The translations under genes were made by a program, and so were the position numbers. Below are positions 1 to 7,049 of a stretch of 43,093 nt of DNA, in pieces. Source of the DNA: an uncultured Actinomycetes bacterium (lineage in GTDB: Bacteria > Actinomycetota > Acidimicrobiia > Acidimicrobiales > RAAP-2). The notes beneath the pieces were generated by a model. That model was not told the DNA's origin. It did not search any database and saw only the letters and a program-made list of their open reading frames with translations. Position 1 is the first letter of the stretch. Each line of letters begins with the position of its first letter. The stretch spans positions 1 through 43,093 of the forward strand of contig CAIKBU010000054.1 of assembly GCA_903825765.1 (NCBI GenBank). Reading direction: 5' to 3'.

Positions 1-1308
1 CGATTCCGTGAGGCGTGGGACGCCCTCAACGTCAGCTACGACGACTTCATTCGCACAACCGAGCCCCGTCATCGCGAAACCGTGCAGAAGTTTCTGACCG
101 CGGTCTACGAAAACGGCTACATCTACAAAGACACCTATAGCGGCCTCTACTGCGTGAGTTGTGAGGACTACTTCACTGTTGAAGCCTCCGATGAAGGCAA
201 GTGCCCAATTCACGGTCGCGCCTTGACCGAGATGGAGGAAGAGAACTGGTTCTTTCGCCTCAGTGCATTTGAAGATCGCCTCCTCGAGTTCTACGACGCC
301 AATCCTGAATTTGTCACCCCGCACACCAAGTTCAATGAAGCACGCGCCTTCATCAAGGGTGGCCTGCGCGATATTTCGATTACGCGTAGTTCCATTGACT
401 GGGGCATCACCGTTCCCTGGGACACGAAACACGTCTTTTATGTCTGGTACGACGCTCTCATCAATTACTTGACTGCAATTGGCTACGGCCGCGACGACGA
501 CGAAGTTGCTGACTGGTGGCCGGTGTCGCACCACCTCATCGGAAAAGAAATCATCCGCTTTCACTGTGTCTGGTGGCCGGCCATGTGCATGGCCGCCGGT
601 ATTGATCCAGTCAGCCACGTCCAGGTCCACGGCTGGCTACTCGTGGGTGGTCAAAAGCTCTCGAAGACCATGGCCGCCGAGGGTGGCGTCCGCCTGACTG
701 ATATTTCTCCCGTGTCGCTGACGAATGAGTTTGGCGTTGACCCTGTTCGCTACTACCTCCTACGCGAGACCGCCTTGGGAAATGATGGTGATTTTTCACT
801 CGAGGGAATCGCCGCGCGTTACAACACCGATCTGGCCAACAACCTCGGTAACCTCGTGGCCCGCGTCAGCACCATCGTGGCGGGCAAGTGCGATGGCGTT
901 GGGCCGCGCCCCGAAGCCGACGCGACCCTCCGTGAGGCCGCGGAGACGGCGGTTGCGGCGACGACAGCGGCGTGGGACCGCTTCGCCCCGCACCACGCGC
1001 TGGAGGCCACCTGGGGACTTATCGGTGCCACCAATGCGTACCTCGAACAGACGGCGCCGTGGAAACTGCCCGCCGGCGACGAGTTGCGAGCAGTGTTGGG
1101 CAACGCGCTCGAGGCGATTCGAATTGTCACCGTTCTCGCGTCACCGGCAATGCCACAGGTGTGCGACACCATTTGGCTTCGGATCGGCTTGACCGGTGGA
1201 CCCACCGACGTGAACGTCGCGACGAGCACCGTCTGGGGTCAATATGAGCCGGTTAACGCCATTGAGAAGGGTGAGCCCCTTTTCCCACGGATAAAGGCCG
1301 ACGCGTGA
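1..1308 (+). CDS. metG: Methionyl-tRNA synthetase, 5' end outside window
   Basis: Charges tRNA-Met with methionine in the cytoplasm. The frame is open from the first base, and the residues before the first in-frame ATG/GTG (ALNVSYDDFIRTTEPRH) are typical MetG, so the gene is cut by the window edge and lacks its N-terminal HIGH motif. Visible features are a zinc knuckle remnant (YCVSCEDYF then KCPIHG), the conserved WFFRL segment, the catalytic-core stretch DWGITVPWD, and GGQKLSKT, a KLSKT variant of the KMSKS loop. An alpha-helical anticodon-binding domain follows, with NNLGNLVARV and the ending APWKL region. The stop overlaps the GTG of tatD by four bases (GTGA), so the two are translationally coupled. 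The metG-tatD order is widespread in Gram-positive bacteria. Confidence 0.97.
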   Translation, partial: RFREAWDALNVSYDDFIRTTEPRHRETVQKFLTAVYENGYIYKDTYSGLYCVSCEDYFTVEASDEGKCPIHGRALTEMEEENWFFRLSAFEDRLLEFYDANPEFVTPHTKFNEARAFIKGGLRDISITRSSIDWGITVPWDTKHVFYVWYDALINYLTAIGYGRDDDEVADWWPVSHHLIGKEIIRFHCVWWPAMCMAAGIDPVSHVQVHGWLLVGGQKLSKTMAAEGGVRLTDISPVSLTNEFGVDPVRYYLLRETALGNDGDFSLEGIAARYNTDLANNLGNLVARVSTIVAGKCDGVGPRPEADATLREAAETAVAATTAAWDRFAPHHALEATWGLIGATNAYLEQTAPWKLPAGDELRAVLGNALEAIRIVTVLASPAMPQVCDTIWLRIGLTGGPTDVNVATSTVWGQYEPVNAIEKGEPLFPRIKADA

Positions 1309-2093
1309 GTTTTTGGACTGACGCGCACTGTCACCTTCAGGACCAGTATCTGCGGGACTGGAAGGCAGAAGGCGACGCTCGAGACGCCCTCACCCGGGCG
1401 CGAGCCGCGCAAGTCAATCGCATTGTCGTGATTGGCACTGACGCCGCTTCGTCTGGCGAAGCGCTCGCCATTACGGATCTGTCTGGTGACGTGGAGCTCT
1501 TCGCCACGGTAGGACTGCACCCACACCAGGCCACTGAAGACCTCGCTCCAATCGCCGCTTTGGCCCGTGAGGGGCACGCTCGGCTCGTGGGGATTGGTGA
1601 ATGCGGTCTCGATTACTACTACGAACACGCACCACGAGGCGATCAGCGACGGGCCTTCGCCGCCCAGATTGCCCTGGCCATCGAACTTGACTTGGCGCTC
1701 GTGGTGCACGCTCGCGACGCCTTCGACGACCTCTTCGACGTTTTCGCCAGCGAGGGCGTTCCCCCGCGAACCGTGATTCACTGTTTCACCGGCACCCCGG
1801 ATGAGGCCGAAGGTTGTCTCGAACGGGGCTGCGATATTTCGTTGTCCGGTGTGGTGACCTTCAAAAATGCGCAATTGCTCCGCGATGCGGCCCGCATTGT
1901 GCCGCTCGACCGACTGCACGTCGAGACTGATGCGCCATTCCTCGCCCCGGTGCCACATCGCGGGCGAGCGAACGAACCGGCCTACGTGTCATTGGTGGGC
2001 GCATTCGTCGCCGAACTTCGCGGTGAGGACGTCGCCGTAGTTCGGGCGGCCACGGCGGCGAATACCGCCCGCCTCTTTGCGCTCCCAGTTTGA
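1305..2093 (+). CDS. tatD: TatD family metal-dependent deoxyribonuclease
   Basis: Predicted metal-dependent DNase of the amidohydrolase superfamily (262 aa, normal length). All ligand motifs are visible: DAHCHLQD at the N-terminus (HxH), GECGLDYYYE (metal-bridging Glu), VVHARDAFDD (His), VIHCFTGTPDEA (His) and VETDAPFLAP (Asp). It starts with GTG in a GTGA overlap with metG. Downstream comes the PASTA/RlpA-like gene and then ksgA, the place rpfB or yabE takes in other Gram-positives. The gene ends in TGA just before an AT-rich hairpin region. The family assignment is firm; the cellular substrate is not known from sequence. Confidence 0.95.
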   Translation: MSFWTDAHCHLQDQYLRDWKAEGDARDALTRARAAQVNRIVVIGTDAASSGEALAITDLSGDVELFATVGLHPHQATEDLAPIAALAREGHARLVGIGECGLDYYYEHAPRGDQRRAFAAQIALAIELDLALVVHARDAFDDLFDVFASEGVPPRTVIHCFTGTPDEAEGCLERGCDISLSGVVTFKNAQLLRDAARIVPLDRLHVETDAPFLAPVPHRGRANEPAYVSLVGAFVAELRGEDVAVVRAATAANTARLFALPV

Positions 2094-2217
2094 TAAATAG
2101 TATTTCATCAGGTATTTATAAAATACTAAGAAGTTTTTCTGTCTTTTTTGACTCATACTGCGTAGCGTTGTGGAGTCGGCCGATGCCGCTGGCGCACCAT
2201 CGTGAAGGGGTCGCAAC
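2094..2217. other. AT-rich intergenic region with hairpin and T-tracts
   Basis: This is the longest gene-free stretch in the window. Its first 60 bases are strikingly AT-rich against G+C-rich surroundings. It holds the hairpin listed separately at 2111-2127, two T-runs (2134-2138 and 2144-2149) and a TTGACT at 2149-2154 that might serve as a -35 element, although no convincing -10 lies at the right spacing. A good Shine-Dalgarno (GAAGGGG) lies seven bases before the GTG at 2218. I looked for a long structured leader such as a c-di-AMP riboswitch and do not see one; the space is too short. Confidence 0.6.
2111..2149 (+). terminator. Possible weak intrinsic terminator after tatD
   Basis: GTATTT (2112-2117) pairs perfectly with AAATAC (2121-2126) around a three-base ATA loop, with a G-T wobble extending it by one pair. 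A second, longer pairing (AGTATTT at 2099-2105 with AAATACT at 2121-2127) is mutually exclusive with it. T-rich sequence follows from 2134. The stem is all A-T but for one pair, so it is weak; it may end the metG-tatD transcript or act as a protein-binding palindrome. Confidence 0.35.
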
Positions 2218-3111
2218 GTGTCGCGTAAAAGTCGCCCACACAAACAATCTGCGGGAGTCACGGTGCTGAGCATCGTCGCTTTGACGTTCAGTACCTTCGT
2301 GTCGCCTCTCGTCGCGGCAGCCGCCCCCGCCACGGAAACCCTGCCGAATCTCGTGGGCGAGTCACACACGCAGGCCTACGCCACCTTAAAGGCGGACCAC
2401 CTGTACTTCGCAACGTCGGGACCGGGATCGTCAACCAGCTCGTGGACTCGGGTGGTCGGCCAGCTGCCCGCCGCGGGCACGGTGGTGCAACTCTTCTCGA
2501 CCATTCACCTTGACGTCACCACCGCTCCCGTGACGCCGGTGCGCCACGTTGCGCACCATAAGGTACCAACGCCTCACCACGTCGCCCCGCGACCGGTACT
2601 GGCACCAATGGCCGACGTCCGAGGGCAGGGTCAGGCCTTTACTAAATGGGTTGTCCGCCACCGGAGATTCCGTCTGGTGGTACTGCGTATTGGACCAGCC
2701 GCGGGACAGTGGAACGACGTGCTCGCGCAGCACCCCGCCCCCGGTGTTCGCGTGGCACCGGGCGCACAGCTGATCATTACGGTCCAACGAGTCGTTCCCG
2801 CACCCATCGGACAAAAGACCGTCCCGCACGTCGCACCGATAAAAAAGCAAGTACCGCACGTCGTTCGGCACCTTGCACTGGTGGGTCAAGCCACCTGGTA
2901 TCCCAACACACCGGGAAAGTGCGCCTCGCACTATCTCCACCGAGGTGTCAAAGTGTGGGTACGCAATCTGCAAACCGGTCGTACGATTACCTGCGTGATT
3001 AATGACCGAGAAGCATCCGGCGGCCTGCGGGTGGTCGACCTCAGTTCGTACGATTTTTCAGTCCTCGCCCCACTCGCTCGTGGTGTCATACCTGTCAGAG
3101 TGTGGTGGTGA
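2218..3111 (+). CDS. Secreted protein with two PASTA domains and an RlpA-like barrel
   Basis: 297 aa exported protein. A basic start, then a hydrophobic stretch (about residues 13-40, ending LVAAAAPATE) looks like a signal peptide. Residues about 42-100 (LPNLVGESHTQAYATLKADH onward) and about 133-192 (MADVRGQGQAFTKWVV onward, ending LIITVQRV) read as PASTA domains, which bind peptidoglycan or muropeptides. They are separated by a His/Pro-rich linker. The C-terminus from about 222 (GQATWYPN, CASHYL, ITCVINDREASG, VVDLSSYDF, PVRVWW) reads as a double-psi beta-barrel like that of RlpA and of 3D domains. The GTG start has a GAAGGGG ribosome site. It lies between tatD and ksgA, where mycobacteria have rpfB and Bacillus has yabE. 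A role in cell-wall remodelling is inferred; no Rpf lysozyme-like domain or G5 domain is visible. Confidence 0.82.
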   Translation: MSRKSRPHKQSAGVTVLSIVALTFSTFVSPLVAAAAPATETLPNLVGESHTQAYATLKADHLYFATSGPGSSTSSWTRVVGQLPAAGTVVQLFSTIHLDVTTAPVTPVRHVAHHKVPTPHHVAPRPVLAPMADVRGQGQAFTKWVVRHRRFRLVVLRIGPAAGQWNDVLAQHPAPGVRVAPGAQLIITVQRVVPAPIGQKTVPHVAPIKKQVPHVVRHLALVGQATWYPNTPGKCASHYLHRGVKVWVRNLQTGRTITCVINDREASGGLRVVDLSSYDFSVLAPLARGVIPVRVWW

Positions 3112-3923
3112 CTCATTCGCGTACGTCCCTCGGGGACCTTCTTACTCAGTACTCACTCAAGCCGTCTCGAGCACTCGGGCAGAACTTCGTCGTTGACCCG
3201 AATACGGTTCGTCGGATCGCCCGCCTCGCCAATGTCGCCGAGGGCGATTTTGTCCTCGAGATTGGCCCCGGACTCGGGTCCTTGACGCTGGCCCTCGTCG
3301 AGACGGGAGCCACGGTTGAAGCAATTGAAATTGACAAGTATCTCCTCGAGCCACTTCGTTCAGTAGTCGAACCACACGGGGTCATCGTGCACCACGCTGA
3401 TGCACTGGTCGCCGACTACGAGTCGATCTTGGCCGGTCGCGACACCGTCGTTGTCGCGAATCTCCCGTACAACGTCGCGACCCCGCTGGTGCTCCACTTG
3501 CTCGAAACCGTGCCCTCTATCAAGCGCTTACTCGTGATGGTTCAAAAGGAAGTGGGCGAGCGTTTCGCGGCATACGCGGGTGACGAGGCGTATGGTGCGG
3601 TGTCACTTCGGGTCCAATACTTCGCTGATGCCACGGTGGTGGGAAAGGTCAGCCCCAACGTGTTTATCCCTAAGCCCAAGGTTGACTCCGCGCTCGTTTC
3701 GCTGGTGCGCCGCCCCGAAGTGCGGATTGATCCGGCTCTGGTGTCAGAGGCCGAGCTTTTTACCGTGGTGCGCACCGCGTTCGCGCAACGACGCAAGATG
3801 CTGCGCCGTTCGCTGCACGACTGGGTGACTGAGGGCGTCTTCGAGCGCGCCGACGTCGCCGAAACCCGTCGCCCCGAAGAGCTCACGCTCGAGGAGTTCG
3901 CCCGACTCGCGGCGGCCAAATAG
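3108..3923 (+). CDS. rsmA: 16S rRNA dimethyladenosine transferase (KsgA/RsmA)
   Basis: Uses S-adenosylmethionine to dimethylate the two adjacent adenines in the 3' terminal hairpin of 16S rRNA during small-subunit maturation. Motifs: LGQNFVVDPN near the N-terminus, VLEIGPGLGSLT (SAM motif I), EIDKYL (acidic end of strand 2), VVANLPYNVATPL (NLPY catalytic motif) and MVQKEVGERFAA. The length of 271 aa is normal. Three consecutive GTG codons lie at 3102, 3105 and 3108; I take 3108 because it makes the GTGA overlap seen repeatedly in this window. It is followed by ispE in a one-base overlap (TAGTG), the common ksgA-ispE pair. Confidence 0.96.
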   Translation: MTHSRTSLGDLLTQYSLKPSRALGQNFVVDPNTVRRIARLANVAEGDFVLEIGPGLGSLTLALVETGATVEAIEIDKYLLEPLRSVVEPHGVIVHHADALVADYESILAGRDTVVVANLPYNVATPLVLHLLETVPSIKRLLVMVQKEVGERFAAYAGDEAYGAVSLRVQYFADATVVGKVSPNVFIPKPKVDSALVSLVRRPEVRIDPALVSEAELFTVVRTAFAQRRKMLRRSLHDWVTEGVFERADVAETRRPEELTLEEFARLAAAK

Positions 3924-4666
3924 TGCTCGCACCCGCCAAATTGACGTGGTACCTCGAGGTAACCGGTGTTCGCGCGAACGGCTACCACGAGCTACGCAGT
4001 GAGATGACCACACTCGGGCTGGCCGATGAACTCCTCATTGATCCTGCGGGGGACTCCTTGACCATCCTGGATGGTCCGTCCGTGCCCCTCAATGAGACGA
4101 ATCTGATTGCGCGCGCGCTCGCCGTGCTCAATCGGCGAGCCGGTGTGGTGTTGACGAAACGGATTCCCGTTGGTGGAGGCCTCGGTGGTGGGAGCGCCGA
4201 CGCCGCGGCCATCTTGCGCTGGGGTGGCGGCGTGGCCGATGGTGTGGCCCTGCAGCTCGGTGGGGACGTGCCGTTCTGTCAGCGCGGTGGCCGCGCTCTG
4301 GTCACTGGCGTGGGGGAGTTCATTGAACCGCTCCCACCGCTCGTCCGTGACGTGACGTTGTTTTTGCCGCCCTTTTCACTCGCCACTCCCGCGGTCTACC
4401 GCGCCTATGACGAATTGGTGGCGTCAGGACAGCGACCCAGTGGGCGTAATCACTTAGAGATTCCCGCCAGAACCGTGGAACCGCGGCTGGACGCTGTGAT
4501 GGCGTGGGCTAACGCGACCTTTGGTCCGGTGCACTTAGCTGGTTCAGGTTCGACATTCTTCCTCGAAGGCCACGTGCAACGTGGTGTCTCGACCTGGGAC
4601 GTTGAGAGTCCGGTCGGTACGGTTCAAGTAGTGCAAACACAGACAACGCCCGAGGGGCGTTGCTAA
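3923..4666 (+). CDS. ispE: 4-diphosphocytidyl-2-C-methyl-D-erythritol kinase
   Basis: Phosphorylates CDP-methylerythritol in the non-mevalonate (MEP) route to isoprenoid precursors. GHMP-kinase features: APAKLTWYLEVTGVRANGYHEL at the start with the catalytic-site Lys, VGGGLGGGSADAAAIL (ATP glycine loop), LGGDVPFC (catalytic Asp) and AGSGSTFFL near the C-terminus. At 247 aa it is shorter than the usual 280-300. The helix between the glycine loop and LGGDVPF is about a dozen residues short, and the C-terminus is also trimmed, but all key motifs remain, so I expect it to be active. The GTG start overlaps the ksgA stop. Its TAA directly abuts the stop of the convergent bS22 gene. Confidence 0.93.
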   Translation: MLAPAKLTWYLEVTGVRANGYHELRSEMTTLGLADELLIDPAGDSLTILDGPSVPLNETNLIARALAVLNRRAGVVLTKRIPVGGGLGGGSADAAAILRWGGGVADGVALQLGGDVPFCQRGGRALVTGVGEFIEPLPPLVRDVTLFLPPFSLATPAVYRAYDELVASGQRPSGRNHLEIPARTVEPRLDAVMAWANATFGPVHLAGSGSTFFLEGHVQRGVSTWDVESPVGTVQVVQTQTTPEGRC

Positions 4667-4768
4667 CTATTTACCAGCAGCTCGACGCTGGAAGCGAGTC
4701 CGCTTCAACATCTTCTTGTGCTTCTTCTTGCGCATGCGCTTACGGCGCTTCTTAATTAATGATCCCAT
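4667..4768 (-). CDS. bS22-type mini ribosomal protein (AURKAIP1/COX24 domain)
   Basis: 33-residue, extremely basic protein starting [20 protein letters not shown] and ending QRRAAGK. This is the characteristic sequence of the small actinobacterial protein annotated as an AURKAIP1/COX24-domain protein, found in mycobacterial ribosomes as bS22 and placed near the decoding centre (established knowledge). About two thirds of its residues are Lys or Arg, as expected for an rRNA-embedded peptide. It lies 60 bases after the sensor kinase on the same strand but has its own promoter-like sequence (TTCACA, 16 bases, TAGTGT) ten bases before the ATG and no Shine-Dalgarno. Its stop directly abuts that of ispE. 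It is easily missed because of its size. Confidence 0.92.
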   Translation of the reverse strand: MGSLIKKRRKRMRKKKHKKMLKRTRFQRRAAGK

Positions 4769-4778
4769 GGCTTAGAGA

Positions 4779-4806
4779 ACACTAGTCGAAATTACCGGAC
4801 TGTGAA
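4779..4806 (-). promoter_or_regulatory. Promoter of bS22 gene
   Basis: Read on the minus strand: TTCACA (complement of 4801-4806), a 16-base spacer, then TAGTGT (complement of 4779-4784), ten bases before the ATG at 4768. The -35 matches TTGACA in five of six positions. Initiation about seven bases downstream would leave only a few leader bases and no ribosome binding site. Confidence 0.55.
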
Positions 4807-4828
4807 AATCAGCCATCGAGAGCCCTCC

Positions 4829-6160
4829 TTACGCAGGGAGCGTGCCGACGGGAAGCGTCAGGGTGAAGAGCGCGCCACCGAGTTCGGCGTCGCGGCCAAC
4901 CACGATTTGCCCACCGAACTCGTCAACAACCTGCGCCACGATGGCCAGTCCGAGCCCTGATCCTGGGAGTCCGCGGCTCGAGGGCGCCCGCCAGAAGCGA
5001 TCAAAAATATGCTCGTAATCGGCCTCGGCAATACCCGGTCCGCTGTCGGCCACGGTCAAGGCACCGTCCACCAAACGGACCCGAATGGTGCCACCGACCG
5101 GCGTGAACTTGACGGCATTCGTGAGAAGGTTTGAGACCGCGCGGACGAGGCGGTCTCGTCGCCCATCGATAGCCGTCGCCGTGGTTACTGAGTCGATGGT
5201 GATGTGCTTGATGCGGGCGTAGGTGCGAGCCGTTTCGACGCAATCGTCAACAACCTCGTCGAGTCGCAACGAAACAACGGGGCCTTCGGAGCGCTCTCCT
5301 CGGGCGAGTTCGCCGAGGTCGGTGATGAGCGTGGCCAGTTCATCAACCTGGGTCACCATGTCGTTGGTGAGCTGGTGGACATCATCGGGGGTGAGTTCTG
5401 ACGCCCGCGTCATTACCTGGGCATTCGTGCGCAACGACGTGAGCGGCGTGCGAAGTTCGTGGCTGGCGTCGAGGACGAGCTGGCGCTGCAGGACTTGGCT
5501 CTCTTCGACCGAACTGAGCAATTTGTTGAACACTCGTCGCAGTCGACCCAACTCGTCGAGCCCGCCTTCATCGAGGCGGCGCGTGACGTCGTTCTCATCC
5601 GCAATGGATTCGATGTCATTGGTGACGCTCTCCAGGGGTCGAAGTGCTTGACGCGTCAGCCAAAGGCCCAGTGAGATGGCCAGCAACAGAACGACCGACG
5701 CCGCAACGAAGAGATTTCGCAGGAGGTTGCGAAGTTCGAGAACTTGGCCGTTGAACTGGATGAAATAGACCTCCGTACCTCGATTCTGTTCGACACAGAT
5801 CTGGTTCGAGCACGAGCCCTCAACGTCGAGTACCGCGGGAATCAGCAGTTCGCGGAACCACTGTCCTTGGACCTTGACCGTGCGGTAGATCGTCCGATGC
5901 CCGTCGAGGGCTTCGTGACGCACGGTGTCATCGATGAAGGCGGCGGGGACATTGAGTGATTTGCCGTTCGCGTAGACGAAGAGGTTGACGCTGTCTTTTT
6001 CCGGACCGTACGGTGAGGACCGTTGCTGGAGTGACTGATCAGCCGAGTGCAGGAGTGCGTTGCGAGACGTGAGAAATGAGGTCGCGCTTAGCAAAAAGAC
6101 GGCAATGAGGGTGGCCGACACCGTCGCCACGAGGACGCGGGTTCGAAAGGTTAGATTCAC
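4829..6160 (-). CDS. Sensor histidine kinase (MprB/PhoR-like)
   Basis: 443 aa membrane sensor of a two-component system. TM1 at about 9-30, an extracytoplasmic sensor region of about 115 residues containing two Cys (CSNQIC), TM2 at about 149-170, a HAMP linker to about 222, then the dimerisation/phosphoacceptor domain with LDASHELRTPL (phosphorylated His about 234). The catalytic ATPase domain shows NLLTNAVKFTP (N box), VADSGPGI (G1) and GSGLGLAI (G2). All catalytic residues are present. The GTG start overlaps the TGA of the response regulator upstream by four bases, so the pair is co-translated. The domain order resembles the mycobacterial MprB and TcrY/PhoR types; the signal sensed cannot be read from sequence. 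Confidence 0.94.
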   Translation of the reverse strand: MNLTFRTRVLVATVSATLIAVFLLSATSFLTSRNALLHSADQSLQQRSSPYGPEKDSVNLFVYANGKSLNVPAAFIDDTVRHEALDGHRTIYRTVKVQGQWFRELLIPAVLDVEGSCSNQICVEQNRGTEVYFIQFNGQVLELRNLLRNLFVAASVVLLLAISLGLWLTRQALRPLESVTNDIESIADENDVTRRLDEGGLDELGRLRRVFNKLLSSVEESQVLQRQLVLDASHELRTPLTSLRTNAQVMTRASELTPDDVHQLTNDMVTQVDELATLITDLGELARGERSEGPVVSLRLDEVVDDCVETARTYARIKHITIDSVTTATAIDGRRDRLVRAVSNLLTNAVKFTPVGGTIRVRLVDGALTVADSGPGIAEADYEHIFDRFWRAPSSRGLPGSGLGLAIVAQVVDEFGGQIVVGRDAELGGALFTLTLPVGTLPA

Positions 6161-6858
6161 GACGGTCGCAGGGCGTAACCCACGCCACGAACGGTCTGCA
6201 GGAGTCGCGATTCCCCTCCGTCTTCAAGTTTGCGACGGAGGTAGCCGATGTAGACGGCCAATGAATTGGTACCGGTGTCGAAGTTATAGCCCCACACCAG
6301 ATCAAGAATCTGATCACGTGTGAGAACATGACGTGGGTGTTGCAAAAAGAGTTCGAGTAATTCAAATTCGATCTTCGTCAACTCAATGGAGCGATCACCC
6401 CGCCGGACCTCACGGGTCAGACGATTGAGTGAGATGTCCTCAAAACGCACGAGGGACTCTTCACCCTCGACAACGACGCGACGACGAAGGAGTGCACGCA
6501 GACGAGCCAGGAGCTCCGCCAAATCAAAAGGCTTCACCAGGTAGTCGTCCGCTCCGACGTCGAGTCCAGCGACACGGTCGTTTACGGCGTCGCGAGCGGT
6601 CAACATCAAAATCGGTGTCGCGTCACCGGCGTTTCGCAGTCGACGACAGACTTCGAGTCCGTCGATGTCGGGGAGTTGGAGGTCCAAGATGATGCCGTCG
6701 GGCGCCCGCAGGGCCATGGACCGCAGAGCATCGCCACCACTTTCGAAGAGCTCAACGCTGTATCCCTCGATGCGCAAGGCGCGACCGAGGGAGTTTCGAA
6801 TCGCCGGATCATCGTCAATAATCACGATTGATGAGGTGCTGGTAGGTATCGCGGTCAC
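6157..6858 (-). CDS. OmpR-family response regulator
   Basis: 233 aa DNA-binding partner of the adjacent kinase. Receiver domain: acidic pocket VIIDDDPA, phosphoacceptor Asp about 59 in GIILDLQLPD, and Lys about 109 in DDYLVKPF. The C-terminal winged helix shows LTKIEFELLELFLQHPRHVL, RDQILDLVWG and YIGYLRRKLE, ending in VRGVGYALR. An upstream ATG at 6927 would add 23 unconserved residues; I choose the GTG at 6858 because AAGGGA lies six bases before it and the receiver begins soon after. The upstream region carries tandem direct repeats (6884-6910) that suggest autoregulation, common for this family. Confidence 0.93.
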   Translation of the reverse strand: MTAIPTSTSSIVIIDDDPAIRNSLGRALRIEGYSVELFESGGDALRSMALRAPDGIILDLQLPDIDGLEVCRRLRNAGDATPILMLTARDAVNDRVAGLDVGADDYLVKPFDLAELLARLRALLRRRVVVEGEESLVRFEDISLNRLTREVRRGDRSIELTKIEFELLELFLQHPRHVLTRDQILDLVWGYNFDTGTNSLAVYIGYLRRKLEDGGESRLLQTVRGVGYALRPS

Positions 6859-6883
6859 GTTCGTCCCTTGGTCGGTGCAACAG

Positions 6884-6910
6884 GCTCTAGTCTTAAGGCT
6901 CGGTATTAAG
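6884..6910. repeat. Tandem imperfect direct repeat upstream of the response regulator
   Basis: GCTCTAGTCTTAAG (6884-6897) is followed directly by GCTCGGTATTAAG (6898-6910). Both units share GCTC and TTAAG, with one base of length difference. The block ends 26 bases before the GTG of the response regulator at 6858. OmpR-type regulators usually bind tandem half-sites about one helical turn apart, so this is a plausible autoregulatory site (inference). Confidence 0.45.
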
Positions 6911-6958
6911 TCTCTACGGTTCTTCACTAAGAATCTAGGAAGATTGTTGCACGACCGG

Positions 6959-7031
6959 TCGCGGGTAGTTCAATTGGCAGAACGACGGATTTTGGTTCCG
7001 TAGGTTGGAGGTTCGAGCCCTCCCCCGCGAG
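6959..7031 (+). tRNA. tRNA-Gln(TTG)
   Basis: A complete cloverleaf of 73 bases. The acceptor stem TCGCGGG pairs with CCCGCGA (7024-7030), with discriminator G at 7031 and no encoded CCA. The D-arm is GTTC/GAAC. The anticodon stem ACGGA/TCCGT encloses TTTTGGT with anticodon TTG at 6992-6994. The variable loop has five bases, and the T-arm is GGAGG-TTCGAGC-CCTCC. It reads CAA codons for glutamine. The GyrI-like gene begins 18 bases downstream and may be co-transcribed. Confidence 0.96.
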
Positions 7032-7049
7032 CAGTAGAGGAGTGACGCT

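Noticed and set aside
2094-2217. Riboswitch (for example c-di-AMP) upstream of the PASTA gene, as seen before rpf genes
   Set aside because: The region is only 124 bases, mostly AT-rich, with none of the conserved elements I know of for such riboswitches.
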